This document shows positions 53,050-61,389 of a stretch of 64,000 nt of DNA, piece by piece. Positions within the stretch are counted from its first letter, which is position 1. Every line of letters starts with the position of its first letter. The position numbers and the translations under genes were made by a program. The notes beneath the pieces were generated by a model. It searched no databases and had not been told where the DNA came from. It saw only the letters and a list, made by a program, of their open reading frames with translations. This stretch comes from Mariniphaga sp041686935 (GTDB lineage: Bacteria > Bacteroidota > Bacteroidia > Bacteroidales > Prolixibacteraceae), in NCBI GenBank assembly GCA_041686935.1, contig JAWLCW010000010.1, positions 1 through 64,000 on the forward strand. Reading direction: 5' to 3'.

Positions 53050-54069
53050 TTATCGGTCTTGTGCAGTTACTTTTATTTCAATGGTCAGTTTTCCATCGGC
53101 ATCTGATTGCGAGGCAATATTCCCAATTACAAAATGCGGATTGGATGGCACTGCACCTTCTTTATACGGGTGTGGTCCACCGTAAATTCCAACTTCTGTT
53201 CCATCAACTCCCAGGTAAGTTTCGGGTGACTGCAAATGGTAATCGTGGGTGTAATCGAATAAATTACCTTCCTGGCTTACAAAAATAACTTCAACCGGTA
53301 CTTCGTTGTAATTGCCTGATTCTATTGGTGTGGTTCCCCAAAAAGGACTTGTTTTTGGAGATATATTATTTTTAACCGTATTGCTGTATCCTGAAATTTC
53401 TCTGTCCTGAGTCCTTAAAAATATATTGTTCTCCAGTATATTATTATTTCCGATTAAAGTGTATCGGTAAACAGTACTTGACCTGTTGTTTAACAAGAAG
53501 ATATTATTCTGGAAAAGATTTCCATAAGTATTAGAAATCTCTCCATTGAACAGTGAATTAAAAATTCCTGCATTTTGTGCATTTGATAATGAAATATTCC
53601 CGGCAACCACGCTGTTTGCCAGCATCATATTCATAACAGGATTCGATTGATCTCCCGCGATACTTATGGAACCCTGAATACGGCAGTATTTAATTTTGAT
53701 ATAATCAACAGCATGGTTGTTTGAGGCAGTAAAATTCCCTGTAATGTCCACTCCCTCAATGTGAAATCCATCGGCATTTTCTGACAGGTTTATACTTCCG
53801 TTAATAATTGTTTTGCTTGTAACTGCGGTCGAGTCGGGATAATGTCCGGCACCATAAATCAGTAATTGTTTATCGATGGTTCCCGGTGATGAAAATCCCC
53901 CGCCCGGCAGATAAATGGTATCTCCGGAAACGGCTGCGCTGTATGCTTCGGAAAACCCACTGTAGCCATTAAAATGCTGAACGCCGGAGATTGAGTGCAG
54001 GGCTACTTTTTGTGCATAAACATTAACTATCAATACAGTGAATACAGAGAAAAGTATTAATTTTTTCAT
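53050..54069 (-). CDS. Secreted right-handed beta-helix protein
   Basis: Secreted protein, 339 aa. A signal peptide (about 1-19) is followed by a parallel beta-helix (about 30-230) with repeated hydrophobic strands and Asn-rich turns (NNHAV, NNNILENN, SNTVKNN). It ends GKLTIEIKVTAQDR with no T9SS sorting domain. The stop is 4 bases before the start of the downstream 811-residue protein, so the two are translated as a unit. No catalytic residues of pectate lyase can be pointed to; it could be a non-catalytic binder. Confidence 0.8.
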   Translation of the reverse strand: MKKLILFSVFTVLIVNVYAQKVALHSISGVQHFNGYSGFSEAYSAAVSGDTIYLPGGGFSSPGTIDKQLLIYGAGHYPDSTAVTSKTIINGSINLSENADGFHIEGVDITGNFTASNNHAVDYIKIKYCRIQGSISIAGDQSNPVMNMMLANSVVAGNISLSNAQNAGIFNSLFNGEISNTYGNLFQNNIFLLNNRSSTVYRYTLIGNNNILENNIFLRTQDREISGYSNTVKNNISPKTSPFWGTTPIESGNYNEVPVEVIFVSQEGNLFDYTHDYHLQSPETYLGVDGTEVGIYGGPHPYKEGAVPSNPHFVIGNIASQSDADGKLTIEIKVTAQDR

Positions 54070-54186
54070 GGTATTAATTTTTGGTTTTTATTTAGTTATC
54101 CATAATTTGTAGGGCCAAAGTAGGAATTTGAAAATGCGGAGAATGTTTAAATCGTAAAATGTGTTTTCAGATCGTAAAAAGTTGGT

Positions 54187-54224
54187 AAAAAAAAGAGGCA
54201 GACTTGTATAGCCTGCCTCTTTTT
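54187..54224 (-). terminator. Terminator of the LRR protein gene
   Basis: A stem made of AAAGAGGCAG and CTGCCTCTTT, followed on the minus strand by a U-rich tract (complement of A's at 54187-54194). It begins 4 bases after the LRR gene's stop. Confidence 0.8.
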
Positions 54225-54227
54225 ATC

Positions 54228-57188
54228 TTATTCTGCTAAAAAAATCTTTCGGTGATGAAGATTTTCATCTATATTTATTCTGACATAATAAAATCCGGAA
54301 ACAGCTTTTTGGTGGCCGGAATTTTTACCGTCCCATGTAAATTGGTGCACCCCGGTGTTTAGTTTTTGATTTATTAATAGTGTTTTAAGTTTCTGTCCCA
54401 ATTGGTTATAAACGGCTGCATGAACTTCTGCATCTTTGGTTAAGCCAATTTCAACGGTTATTTCGTTTTTGAATGGATTCGGATAACAAATGATTTCTGC
54501 AACTGAATTTAAAAATTCATCTTCCAGATTAGTGGTGGCATTATTCTCAAAGCTGATAAATGCAGATTCATTTTTCACAAAAGTTTTCGTTCCTGTTTTA
54601 GTCTCCGGATTTAGTTCAAATAACTTATTTTGTTTTGAATTCCATAGTTTAATGGTAAATAGATTACCTTCTGTAAATCCCTGCATACCAAATTCATCTT
54701 TTGATGATACAGGAATTGAGATAATCTGATTTTCAATATGAAAGGGCACTATTTTAGCTGCACCAACACACAGCTCGCCGTCATATACTGCAATTTCATC
54801 ATCAATACTGAATAAATATTCAGGGAAACCGGCAATGTTGATATTCATGTGATCAACACCATTTTCAATAAACAAGGGCTGAAAATAGCTGGTTGAAACC
54901 GGCTGAGGAATGATACGGGCAGATTTAGGATAGGTTTCCTGAATCCAGAGTATGTCGGGAGCTGAAAGTTTTACTTTATATCCTTTCCCAGGTGTGAAAT
55001 CACCAATGAAATTTCTCCATCCGCCAAAAAATCCCCAGTCTTCAATTGATTTTCCCGTCTCATCCTGAACTTTTTCCAACGTGTTATTATCAATAAGTGG
55101 CTGAACCAGAGCCAAAGCATCGTATGCAGAGGTTTGCGGGAAACCGATTATATTCCATCCGCTTTTTAAATGGATAGGGAATGGATATTCCACAGCTTCA
55201 CCACAAATTTCAACCATATCGGTATCAGTTGCTCTTAATTTATATCCTTCAGCAGGATCCAAATTACCGATAAAGTTTCTCCATCCGCCAAAAAAACCGT
55301 AATCTTCCAAAGCATTTCCCATTTCATCCTGAACTTTTACCAGGGTTGAATTGTCAATTAAAGGCTGCATCAGGTATAAAAGATCGGCAGGTTCAGGAGT
55401 TACCGGTGCGGAAAAAATTTGCCAGCCGGCTTTAAATGCTACGTCCTGGCATATTTCGGCAGATTCATCTACATGAAGTGTTATAATTTTGCTTGTGAGT
55501 GTTAAATCAGTTACAATATCATTTGTAACTACACAATAGTATTTTCCGGCATCTTCATAAGCTAAATTATCAATAACTAAATTCGATGCAATTTGTTCGT
55601 CCAATAATACATTATCCTTAACCCATTGGTAATTATTTTGTTCTCCACCTGTTGGTGCTGCATAACTAAAGTTGGTTCCCGGTTTTTTGGCGAAAATTTG
55701 ATTTGAACCAATGCTGTCTTGTGGAGCGTAAAAGAAATCCATTACCAGGGTCAAATCCATATTGTATTCAAGATCTTCAAAAGAAAGTTTGTTGTTTGAA
55801 ACATCAAACAAGTTTAAACTTCCGGGTGCAGTTATATCCGGCAGCGAATTCAGTTGATTTGACTGAACATTTAGAAACTGAAGATTATCCAGTTGGCTGA
55901 CTGTTTCAGGAATTTCACCTGTAATATTATTCTGGCTTAAGTCCAGCCATTGAAGCCCGGATATTAAACCCAGTTCGGCGGGAATGGTGCCGGTTAACTG
56001 GTTTGAATTCAAATAGATCAATTCCAGGTTAATCAATTGCCATAATTCATCGGGAATATTACCGGAAAGCCCGTTTTGGTTTAAATTTAACCATCTAAGA
56101 TTAGCGCATTGTCCCAATTCTGCAGGGATTGAACCAGATAACTGGTTTTCATTTAAATACAGGAGTGTGAGATTTGTCATTTGCCCCAGTTCAACAGGAA
56201 TTGCACCTGTTAATTGGTTCTGACTCAGGTCTAACCAAAGCATATTCGAAAGTTGCCCCAGCTCAGCAGGAATACCATCAGTTAGCTGGTTCCCCTCCAA
56301 ATACAATAATTCGAGCGAAGGAATACCTGTCAATTCAACCGGAATCACCCCATCAAGCTGATTTTCACTTAAAAACAACCATCTGAGACCTGATAGCTGA
56401 CCCAACTCCGTCGGTATGGTACCGGTAAACAGGTTTTGACCTAAATCTAAAAACTGCAAAAACGTTAATTGTTCCAATTCGGCAGGGACAGTACCCGACA
56501 ACTGGTTATGGCTTAAGTCAAGCCACCTGAGCCCTGTGAGTTGCAGTAACTCCTCAGGAATAGTACCTGTTAGTTGATTGTCACTTAAATATAACAACCA
56601 AAGATTTGTCAGTTGTCCCAATTCTGCCGGAATAGTTCCTGTTAGCTGATTCCCGTTTAAATACAGATATTCCAGGTTTACAAGTTGACTCAATTCAACA
56701 GGAATGGGGCCGGTTAGCTGATTCGTATCCAAATCCAAAAACTGAAGCGAGGTTAATTGTCCTAGATCTGCAGGTATAGTACCTGAAAGATTATTGTCTT
56801 TTAACCGGATTTCGGTTACAAAGTCATCTTCAATGGTTACACCAAACCATGTGCTGATTGGCCCGTTAAGCCAGTTTTCATTGTTTGTCCAGTTATCACC
56901 GTCGGTAGTATTGTATAAAGAAACCAGAATCATTGAATCGGTTTCACTGATTTCCATAGGAGCTGCCACACTTTTCAGACCGGAAGAAGAATAAGATACA
57001 TAAGCTTCTTCCTGGAGTTTTTGAAGTTCCTTGTTTATAAGGTTTTGTACTTCGGCTTTACTTTGTTCAAGAGGTTGCTTATTGCTTTTTGGGTATTGCT
57101 GTGCCATTAAATAGTTGTCAGCAAATAAAAAAAATATCAATACTGAAATGAGTAAAGATAATTTGGAAAATGATGTAAAATTTTTCAT
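54228..57188 (-). CDS. Secreted plant-type leucine-rich-repeat protein with GWN modules and T9SS signal
   Basis: Surface protein, 986 aa. It has a signal peptide (about 1-29), an LRR N-terminal cap (about 85-130; LYNTTDGDNWTNNENWL) and 13 leucine-rich repeats of exactly 24 residues (about 133-444), each reading roughly LTGTIPAELGQLTNLxxLYL, like plant LRRs. A weaker 14th unit, an Ig-like segment (about 490-575; YQWVKDNVLLDEQ), two GWN modules (about 590-755), an NGVDHMNIN domain and a T9SS domain (CYPNPFKNEITVE) follow. It is probably a binding or adhesion protein; the ligand is unknown. Confidence 0.9.
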   Translation of the reverse strand: MKNFTSFSKLSLLISVLIFFLFADNYLMAQQYPKSNKQPLEQSKAEVQNLINKELQKLQEEAYVSYSSSGLKSVAAPMEISETDSMILVSLYNTTDGDNWTNNENWLNGPISTWFGVTIEDDFVTEIRLKDNNLSGTIPADLGQLTSLQFLDLDTNQLTGPIPVELSQLVNLEYLYLNGNQLTGTIPAELGQLTNLWLLYLSDNQLTGTIPEELLQLTGLRWLDLSHNQLSGTVPAELEQLTFLQFLDLGQNLFTGTIPTELGQLSGLRWLFLSENQLDGVIPVELTGIPSLELLYLEGNQLTDGIPAELGQLSNMLWLDLSQNQLTGAIPVELGQMTNLTLLYLNENQLSGSIPAELGQCANLRWLNLNQNGLSGNIPDELWQLINLELIYLNSNQLTGTIPAELGLISGLQWLDLSQNNITGEIPETVSQLDNLQFLNVQSNQLNSLPDITAPGSLNLFDVSNNKLSFEDLEYNMDLTLVMDFFYAPQDSIGSNQIFAKKPGTNFSYAAPTGGEQNNYQWVKDNVLLDEQIASNLVIDNLAYEDAGKYYCVVTNDIVTDLTLTSKIITLHVDESAEICQDVAFKAGWQIFSAPVTPEPADLLYLMQPLIDNSTLVKVQDEMGNALEDYGFFGGWRNFIGNLDPAEGYKLRATDTDMVEICGEAVEYPFPIHLKSGWNIIGFPQTSAYDALALVQPLIDNNTLEKVQDETGKSIEDWGFFGGWRNFIGDFTPGKGYKVKLSAPDILWIQETYPKSARIIPQPVSTSYFQPLFIENGVDHMNINIAGFPEYLFSIDDEIAVYDGELCVGAAKIVPFHIENQIISIPVSSKDEFGMQGFTEGNLFTIKLWNSKQNKLFELNPETKTGTKTFVKNESAFISFENNATTNLEDEFLNSVAEIICYPNPFKNEITVEIGLTKDAEVHAAVYNQLGQKLKTLLINQKLNTGVHQFTWDGKNSGHQKAVSGFYYVRINIDENLHHRKIFLAE

Positions 57189-57459
57189 TTTAATGACGTT
57201 TAACAGGTGATTTAATTAAATATGTTTTTTTCTGTATTTTGATTCGTCCAAGATACAAAATGCATTTTTAACCGAGTAAAAAACAGAAAATTTTGTTTAT
57301 TTCTCAGTTAAATTTATTCATTATGACTACCAATAGTTCAAATAAAATACCAATTCGATTAAGTTCTTGAAAAACAATATATTATAATTTTTTCATAATG
57401 AAAAAATGGCCCATATCAGGACAGGTGTTCCCACTATTTAAAAACAGTAATCTGTTGAA

Positions 57460-59994
57460 CTAATTATTTATGATTAAAGTGCATGTTGATGTCACATTAA
57501 CCTTGTATCCTTTGCCGGATTTTAAATTTCCAATATTGTTGTTCCAGCCACCCCACATTCCCCAGTCCTCTATTGAATTCCCGTTTTCGTCCATCACTTT
57601 TTTTAGCTTGCCTTGGTCAATAAGAAACTGAAAAACCTCCAACCCATCCTGTTCGTTTGCCGATGGCCAGGAAATAATATTCCAACCCTGTGTAAGCGGT
57701 ATTTCAAACGGAAAACCGGTTGCAAAACCTTCTGTTATTAAAGTATCCTGTGAACTGACATTTACCTTGTACCCCTTTGTTCTGTCTAAATTCCCAATAT
57801 TGTTTTTCCAGCCTCCTAACATTCCCCAGTCCTCAATGGCTTTGCCCTCTTCGTCCATCACTTTTTTCAACTTTTCGGAATTAATAAGTGGCTGTAAAAT
57901 ATTCAGCAGATTCGAATCTTTCGGCATAATCCTCAGTGAAATAATATTCCAGCCAGGCTTAAAACCGATTACCTGTCTTTCAAGATGCTCATAAACACCC
58001 ATGTCGAATCTCATCCCGTGGCTTAAAAAATTTCCAAAAAAATCCTGATCTCCCGGGTCGATATTAAACAGGGTTTGCAAATCGAGCCCTGCATCAGTTA
58101 CCGGCGAGCCTGTATCTGGCTTGTAGTCGTCAACTTCTTTCATTTCAGCGGGATTGGAAAGAGATGTGTTGCCGGGGTTTTTCAGCAAAGGATTCGCATA
58201 CATGCCCACTATTTCACCATCAAGCATTTCCTGTCCTGAAGCTTGCGCCCATTGTTCAAAATCGATTGCTGAATTGAGATAAAACTGACCATTCAATGAA
58301 TACCAGCAGTTCCCCTGAAAATTTTCTCCATTAATGCCATTGTAAACACTGCTTTGTTTTGAAACAAAGATGTTGTTGTAAAAATTAAAATAGCTGTTTT
58401 TATGATCCAAAAAAGCCAGTGCCGGCCCGTTTGGGTTGTAAATCACATTATTGTAAAAATAGAGTTCACTGAAAGTTTCATCATTATTATAGTCATTCCA
58501 AAAGGAAACGCTGCCATTTGCCGAAACATTTCCATCGTTTTCGCTAATACAGTAGCGAATGGTGTTGTTTTTCCATTCCGAAGCTCCTTCGTATTGAAAA
58601 ATGCCAAACCCCGCGCCGTGGTTATTATAGGATAAACAATACTGAATCAATGAGTTGGTTGTTCCCCCGTCCAAATCAAACCCCAGGCCATCTAGTCCGC
58701 CAGAAGAGGTTTTATTGTCGTGTGAAATGCAATGTTGAATGACGGCACTATCCACTTCCGCCACCCAGATTCCTCCCGGTCCGTTACCGGTTCTGGGCAT
58801 ATCCCAGCCATTGTTTGATGCCTTACAGAATTCTATCAATATCTTGTTTGCCATGTAAACAAAAATTCCACTACCACTATGATTGTCTAAAACAGTGGGA
58901 TCGCCCGGGTTGTTATCAGTTACACAATAACCAATATATACATCCGAAAGGGAAGTTTTATAGTTGCCCGAAATATAAATTCCCGCATAACCATTATCGT
59001 GTGAATATATATTTGTGAAATTGAAGTTGTTTCCAACGTATTTTGTGGTAATACCTGAATGTTGAAAGCCAAAAATTTCAACATTGTGAACCGATATATG
59101 AGAGCAGTATGCGAGAATGATTCCGTTGCCTGAATTCCCTGTTTTACGTCCGTCACCCTTAAAAACGAGATTTTCAATGACCAAGTTTTCGCAATCGGAA
59201 ACAACCAGTCCCGAACCTGTTCCGGCGTCAATGGTAGCTTTTCCTGAGCCGTATGAACCAATATTCACTGTGTTGCCGGCTGTCCCTGAATCATTTGTGT
59301 TTAAGCGAATGGTTCCTGTAAAAGTTTTCCCACCTTCAAAAAGTACCAGATCGCCCGGCATAAAATTCACCCCGTTTACTTTTTCAATTGTTTGCCAGGC
59401 AGTTCCAGGCGAAGTGCCCGAATTGGTATCGTTGCCCGACGGGCTGATGTAATAGGCTCCAAGACCTCCATCCTCGTAAGGTAATTGTCCGTTTAAATCT
59501 TCAGTCAGTGAAATGTTGTCAACCCAAACGCTCCCTGCGCTTTCCGCTTTGTAAATATAAATACTCGAATTATCTTCCGGATTTTCACCTGTTGTAAAGT
59601 ACAAAGTGTCTGTTATGTATTCCGTCTGATTAAAAGAAATGGTTACCGGATCGCCGCCAAAGTTGTTGGCTCCCAAATATATGATATCGCCCGATTCGGT
59701 TTTAATGGCAGCACTCAGAATATAGGTAGTATTTGGTTTAAGGTTAACAGGCTGATAAAGATAAACTTCTTCTGTGGAAAGATTTGCACTAAAATTTCCG
59801 GCATAAACATTATTATTGTCTGTAACAGCATAATCGCTGTCATTTTTTGGCCAGATATTCCAGTAAGGTGCAAAATCTCCAGATTCGAAACCCGGATTTT
59901 TAACTAAATTTTGAGCATATACCAAATTCAGAGAAATTAAATATATTGTACCAAACAGCAGAAAGGCTTTTATTTTCTTTTTATGACAACCCAT
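57460..59994 (-). CDS. Secreted beta-helix protein with C-terminal GWN pair
   Basis: Secreted protein, 844 aa. A signal peptide (about 1-28) is followed by a carbohydrate-binding-like jelly roll (about 30-170; LVKNPGFESGDF, VWVDNISL) and a long right-handed beta-helix (about 180-650; YYISPSGNDTNSGTSPGTAW start, repeated N-rich turns). The last 170 residues are two GWN modules. Unlike its neighbours it has no T9SS sorting domain and ends in TSTCTLIINN. The beta-helix resembles polysaccharide lyase folds, but I cannot assign catalytic residues. It has a well-formed promoter at 60053. Confidence 0.82.
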   Translation of the reverse strand: MGCHKKKIKAFLLFGTIYLISLNLVYAQNLVKNPGFESGDFAPYWNIWPKNDSDYAVTDNNNVYAGNFSANLSTEEVYLYQPVNLKPNTTYILSAAIKTESGDIIYLGANNFGGDPVTISFNQTEYITDTLYFTTGENPEDNSSIYIYKAESAGSVWVDNISLTEDLNGQLPYEDGGLGAYYISPSGNDTNSGTSPGTAWQTIEKVNGVNFMPGDLVLFEGGKTFTGTIRLNTNDSGTAGNTVNIGSYGSGKATIDAGTGSGLVVSDCENLVIENLVFKGDGRKTGNSGNGIILAYCSHISVHNVEIFGFQHSGITTKYVGNNFNFTNIYSHDNGYAGIYISGNYKTSLSDVYIGYCVTDNNPGDPTVLDNHSGSGIFVYMANKILIEFCKASNNGWDMPRTGNGPGGIWVAEVDSAVIQHCISHDNKTSSGGLDGLGFDLDGGTTNSLIQYCLSYNNHGAGFGIFQYEGASEWKNNTIRYCISENDGNVSANGSVSFWNDYNNDETFSELYFYNNVIYNPNGPALAFLDHKNSYFNFYNNIFVSKQSSVYNGINGENFQGNCWYSLNGQFYLNSAIDFEQWAQASGQEMLDGEIVGMYANPLLKNPGNTSLSNPAEMKEVDDYKPDTGSPVTDAGLDLQTLFNIDPGDQDFFGNFLSHGMRFDMGVYEHLERQVIGFKPGWNIISLRIMPKDSNLLNILQPLINSEKLKKVMDEEGKAIEDWGMLGGWKNNIGNLDRTKGYKVNVSSQDTLITEGFATGFPFEIPLTQGWNIISWPSANEQDGLEVFQFLIDQGKLKKVMDENGNSIEDWGMWGGWNNNIGNLKSGKGYKVNVTSTCTLIINN

Positions 59995-60052
59995 TTTTTT
60001 GAAAAAATTCTTTACCGATTATAAATTAAACTTCAGCCGGATTTAATCACTT

Positions 60053-60083
60053 CAAAAGTAAACGAATATTTTATTTCGTCAAT
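60053..60083 (-). promoter_or_regulatory. Promoter of the beta-helix/GWN gene
   Basis: TACTTTTG (60053-60060) is preceded by ATTG (60080-60083) exactly 19 bases upstream, matching the Bacteroidota consensus. The predicted start is near 60046, about 52 bases before the ATG at 59994. Confidence 0.55.
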
Positions 60084-60189
60084 TTTTGACCCAAAAATTT
60101 TTCGCCGATACAATGTTTTTGGTTATCAAACTAATAAAGAACCGGGAATATTTGTTTATCAGCGCTTTATTTTTGTTGTTATTGATTTG

Positions 60190-61389
60190 TCATTCGTTTT
60201 TACTATAAACAATTTTTTTAAAAGAACTATTCTCACCAATTAAAATTCTTACATAATAAATACCCGAAGAGACCCTTTGCTGTGAGGAATTTTCACCATT
60301 CCAGTATCGTCTGTGGTTCACCGGTGTTAAGTGCTGTTTTGTTGCAATTGTTTTAATTTTCTGCCCCAGTTGGTTATAAACTTCCACTTCTAATTCCGTA
60401 TCTTCCGCCAGGTTTAATTCAATGGTTACCTCATCGCTGAACGGGTTGGGGTAGCAGTTGACTTCTGTTTTGCCGGCGAACAATTCACCATCAAGTCCGG
60501 TGGTGGTATATTGTTCCAGGCTTAGCAATGTTGATTCATGTTTCACAAAAAAGCCGGGACCTTTTATGATTTCAGGCTCCAGTTCGTATTCCTGTTGTTG
60601 TTTTGTGCTCCAAAATTTCAGGGTAAAAATATTTCCTTCTGTAAATCCGGGCAAGTTAAAATCATCGGCTGCCGAAACTGGAACAGATATGGTTCCTGAA
60701 TTCAGATGCCAGGAGAGAAGGGTAACTGCGCCCACACACACATTTCCATCGAAAATGGCCAGCTCGTCGCCGGATTGAAGAATGTTTAACGGAAGGCCAC
60801 CAATGTTGATGTTCATGTGGTCCACTCCGTTGTTTTCATACTCAGGGCGAAAATGTGTGGTGGCCACTTTTTGGTTGCGTGCAACGGCAGACTTTGGATA
60901 GAATTCCTCAATCCAGACCGTATCGCCAGCAGAAAGTTTGATTTTGTACCCTTCACCGGGGTCAAAATCACCGATAAAGTTTTTCCACCCTCCCAAAAAT
61001 CCCCAGTCTTCAATGGCATTTCCGGCCTCGTCCTGCACCTTTTGTAAAGTACCGTTGCTGATGAGCGGCTGCAGAATTACCATGGCATCAAACGATGCGG
61101 TTTGCGGATAACCCATAATGTTCCAGCCGCTGCTTAGCGGAATGGCAAACGGGTATTCCACCAGTTCTCCGGTAACTTCAATCGGATCATCAAAATTCAC
61201 CTTTATTTTGTACCCTTCGGTGGGGTGAATATTACCGATATAATTTTTCCACCCGCCAATAAAACCCCAGTCTTCCAGTGCACTTCCCTGTTCGTCCTGG
61301 ATCTTTACCAGAGAGGAGTTGTCGATAAGCGGTTGAAAAATCTCCATCATATCTGACGGTTCGGTATAAACGGGTGCGGAGAAAAGGTT
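60190..61389 (-). pseudogene. 3' part of a secreted adhesin, cut off by an in-frame TGA
   Basis: In-frame continuation of the gene at 61390-64000. Reading resumes with NLFSAP after the stop at 61390-61392, and the first in-frame ATG is at 61350. The fragment carries the remainder of one GWN module, a second complete module (GWNIMGYPQTA), an NGVDHMNIN/GDELAIFDG domain and a T9SS sorting domain (CYPNPFSDEVTIE to the end). It has no signal peptide, so if translated alone it could not leave the cell. It should be read as the C-terminus of the interrupted protein. Confidence 0.8.
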
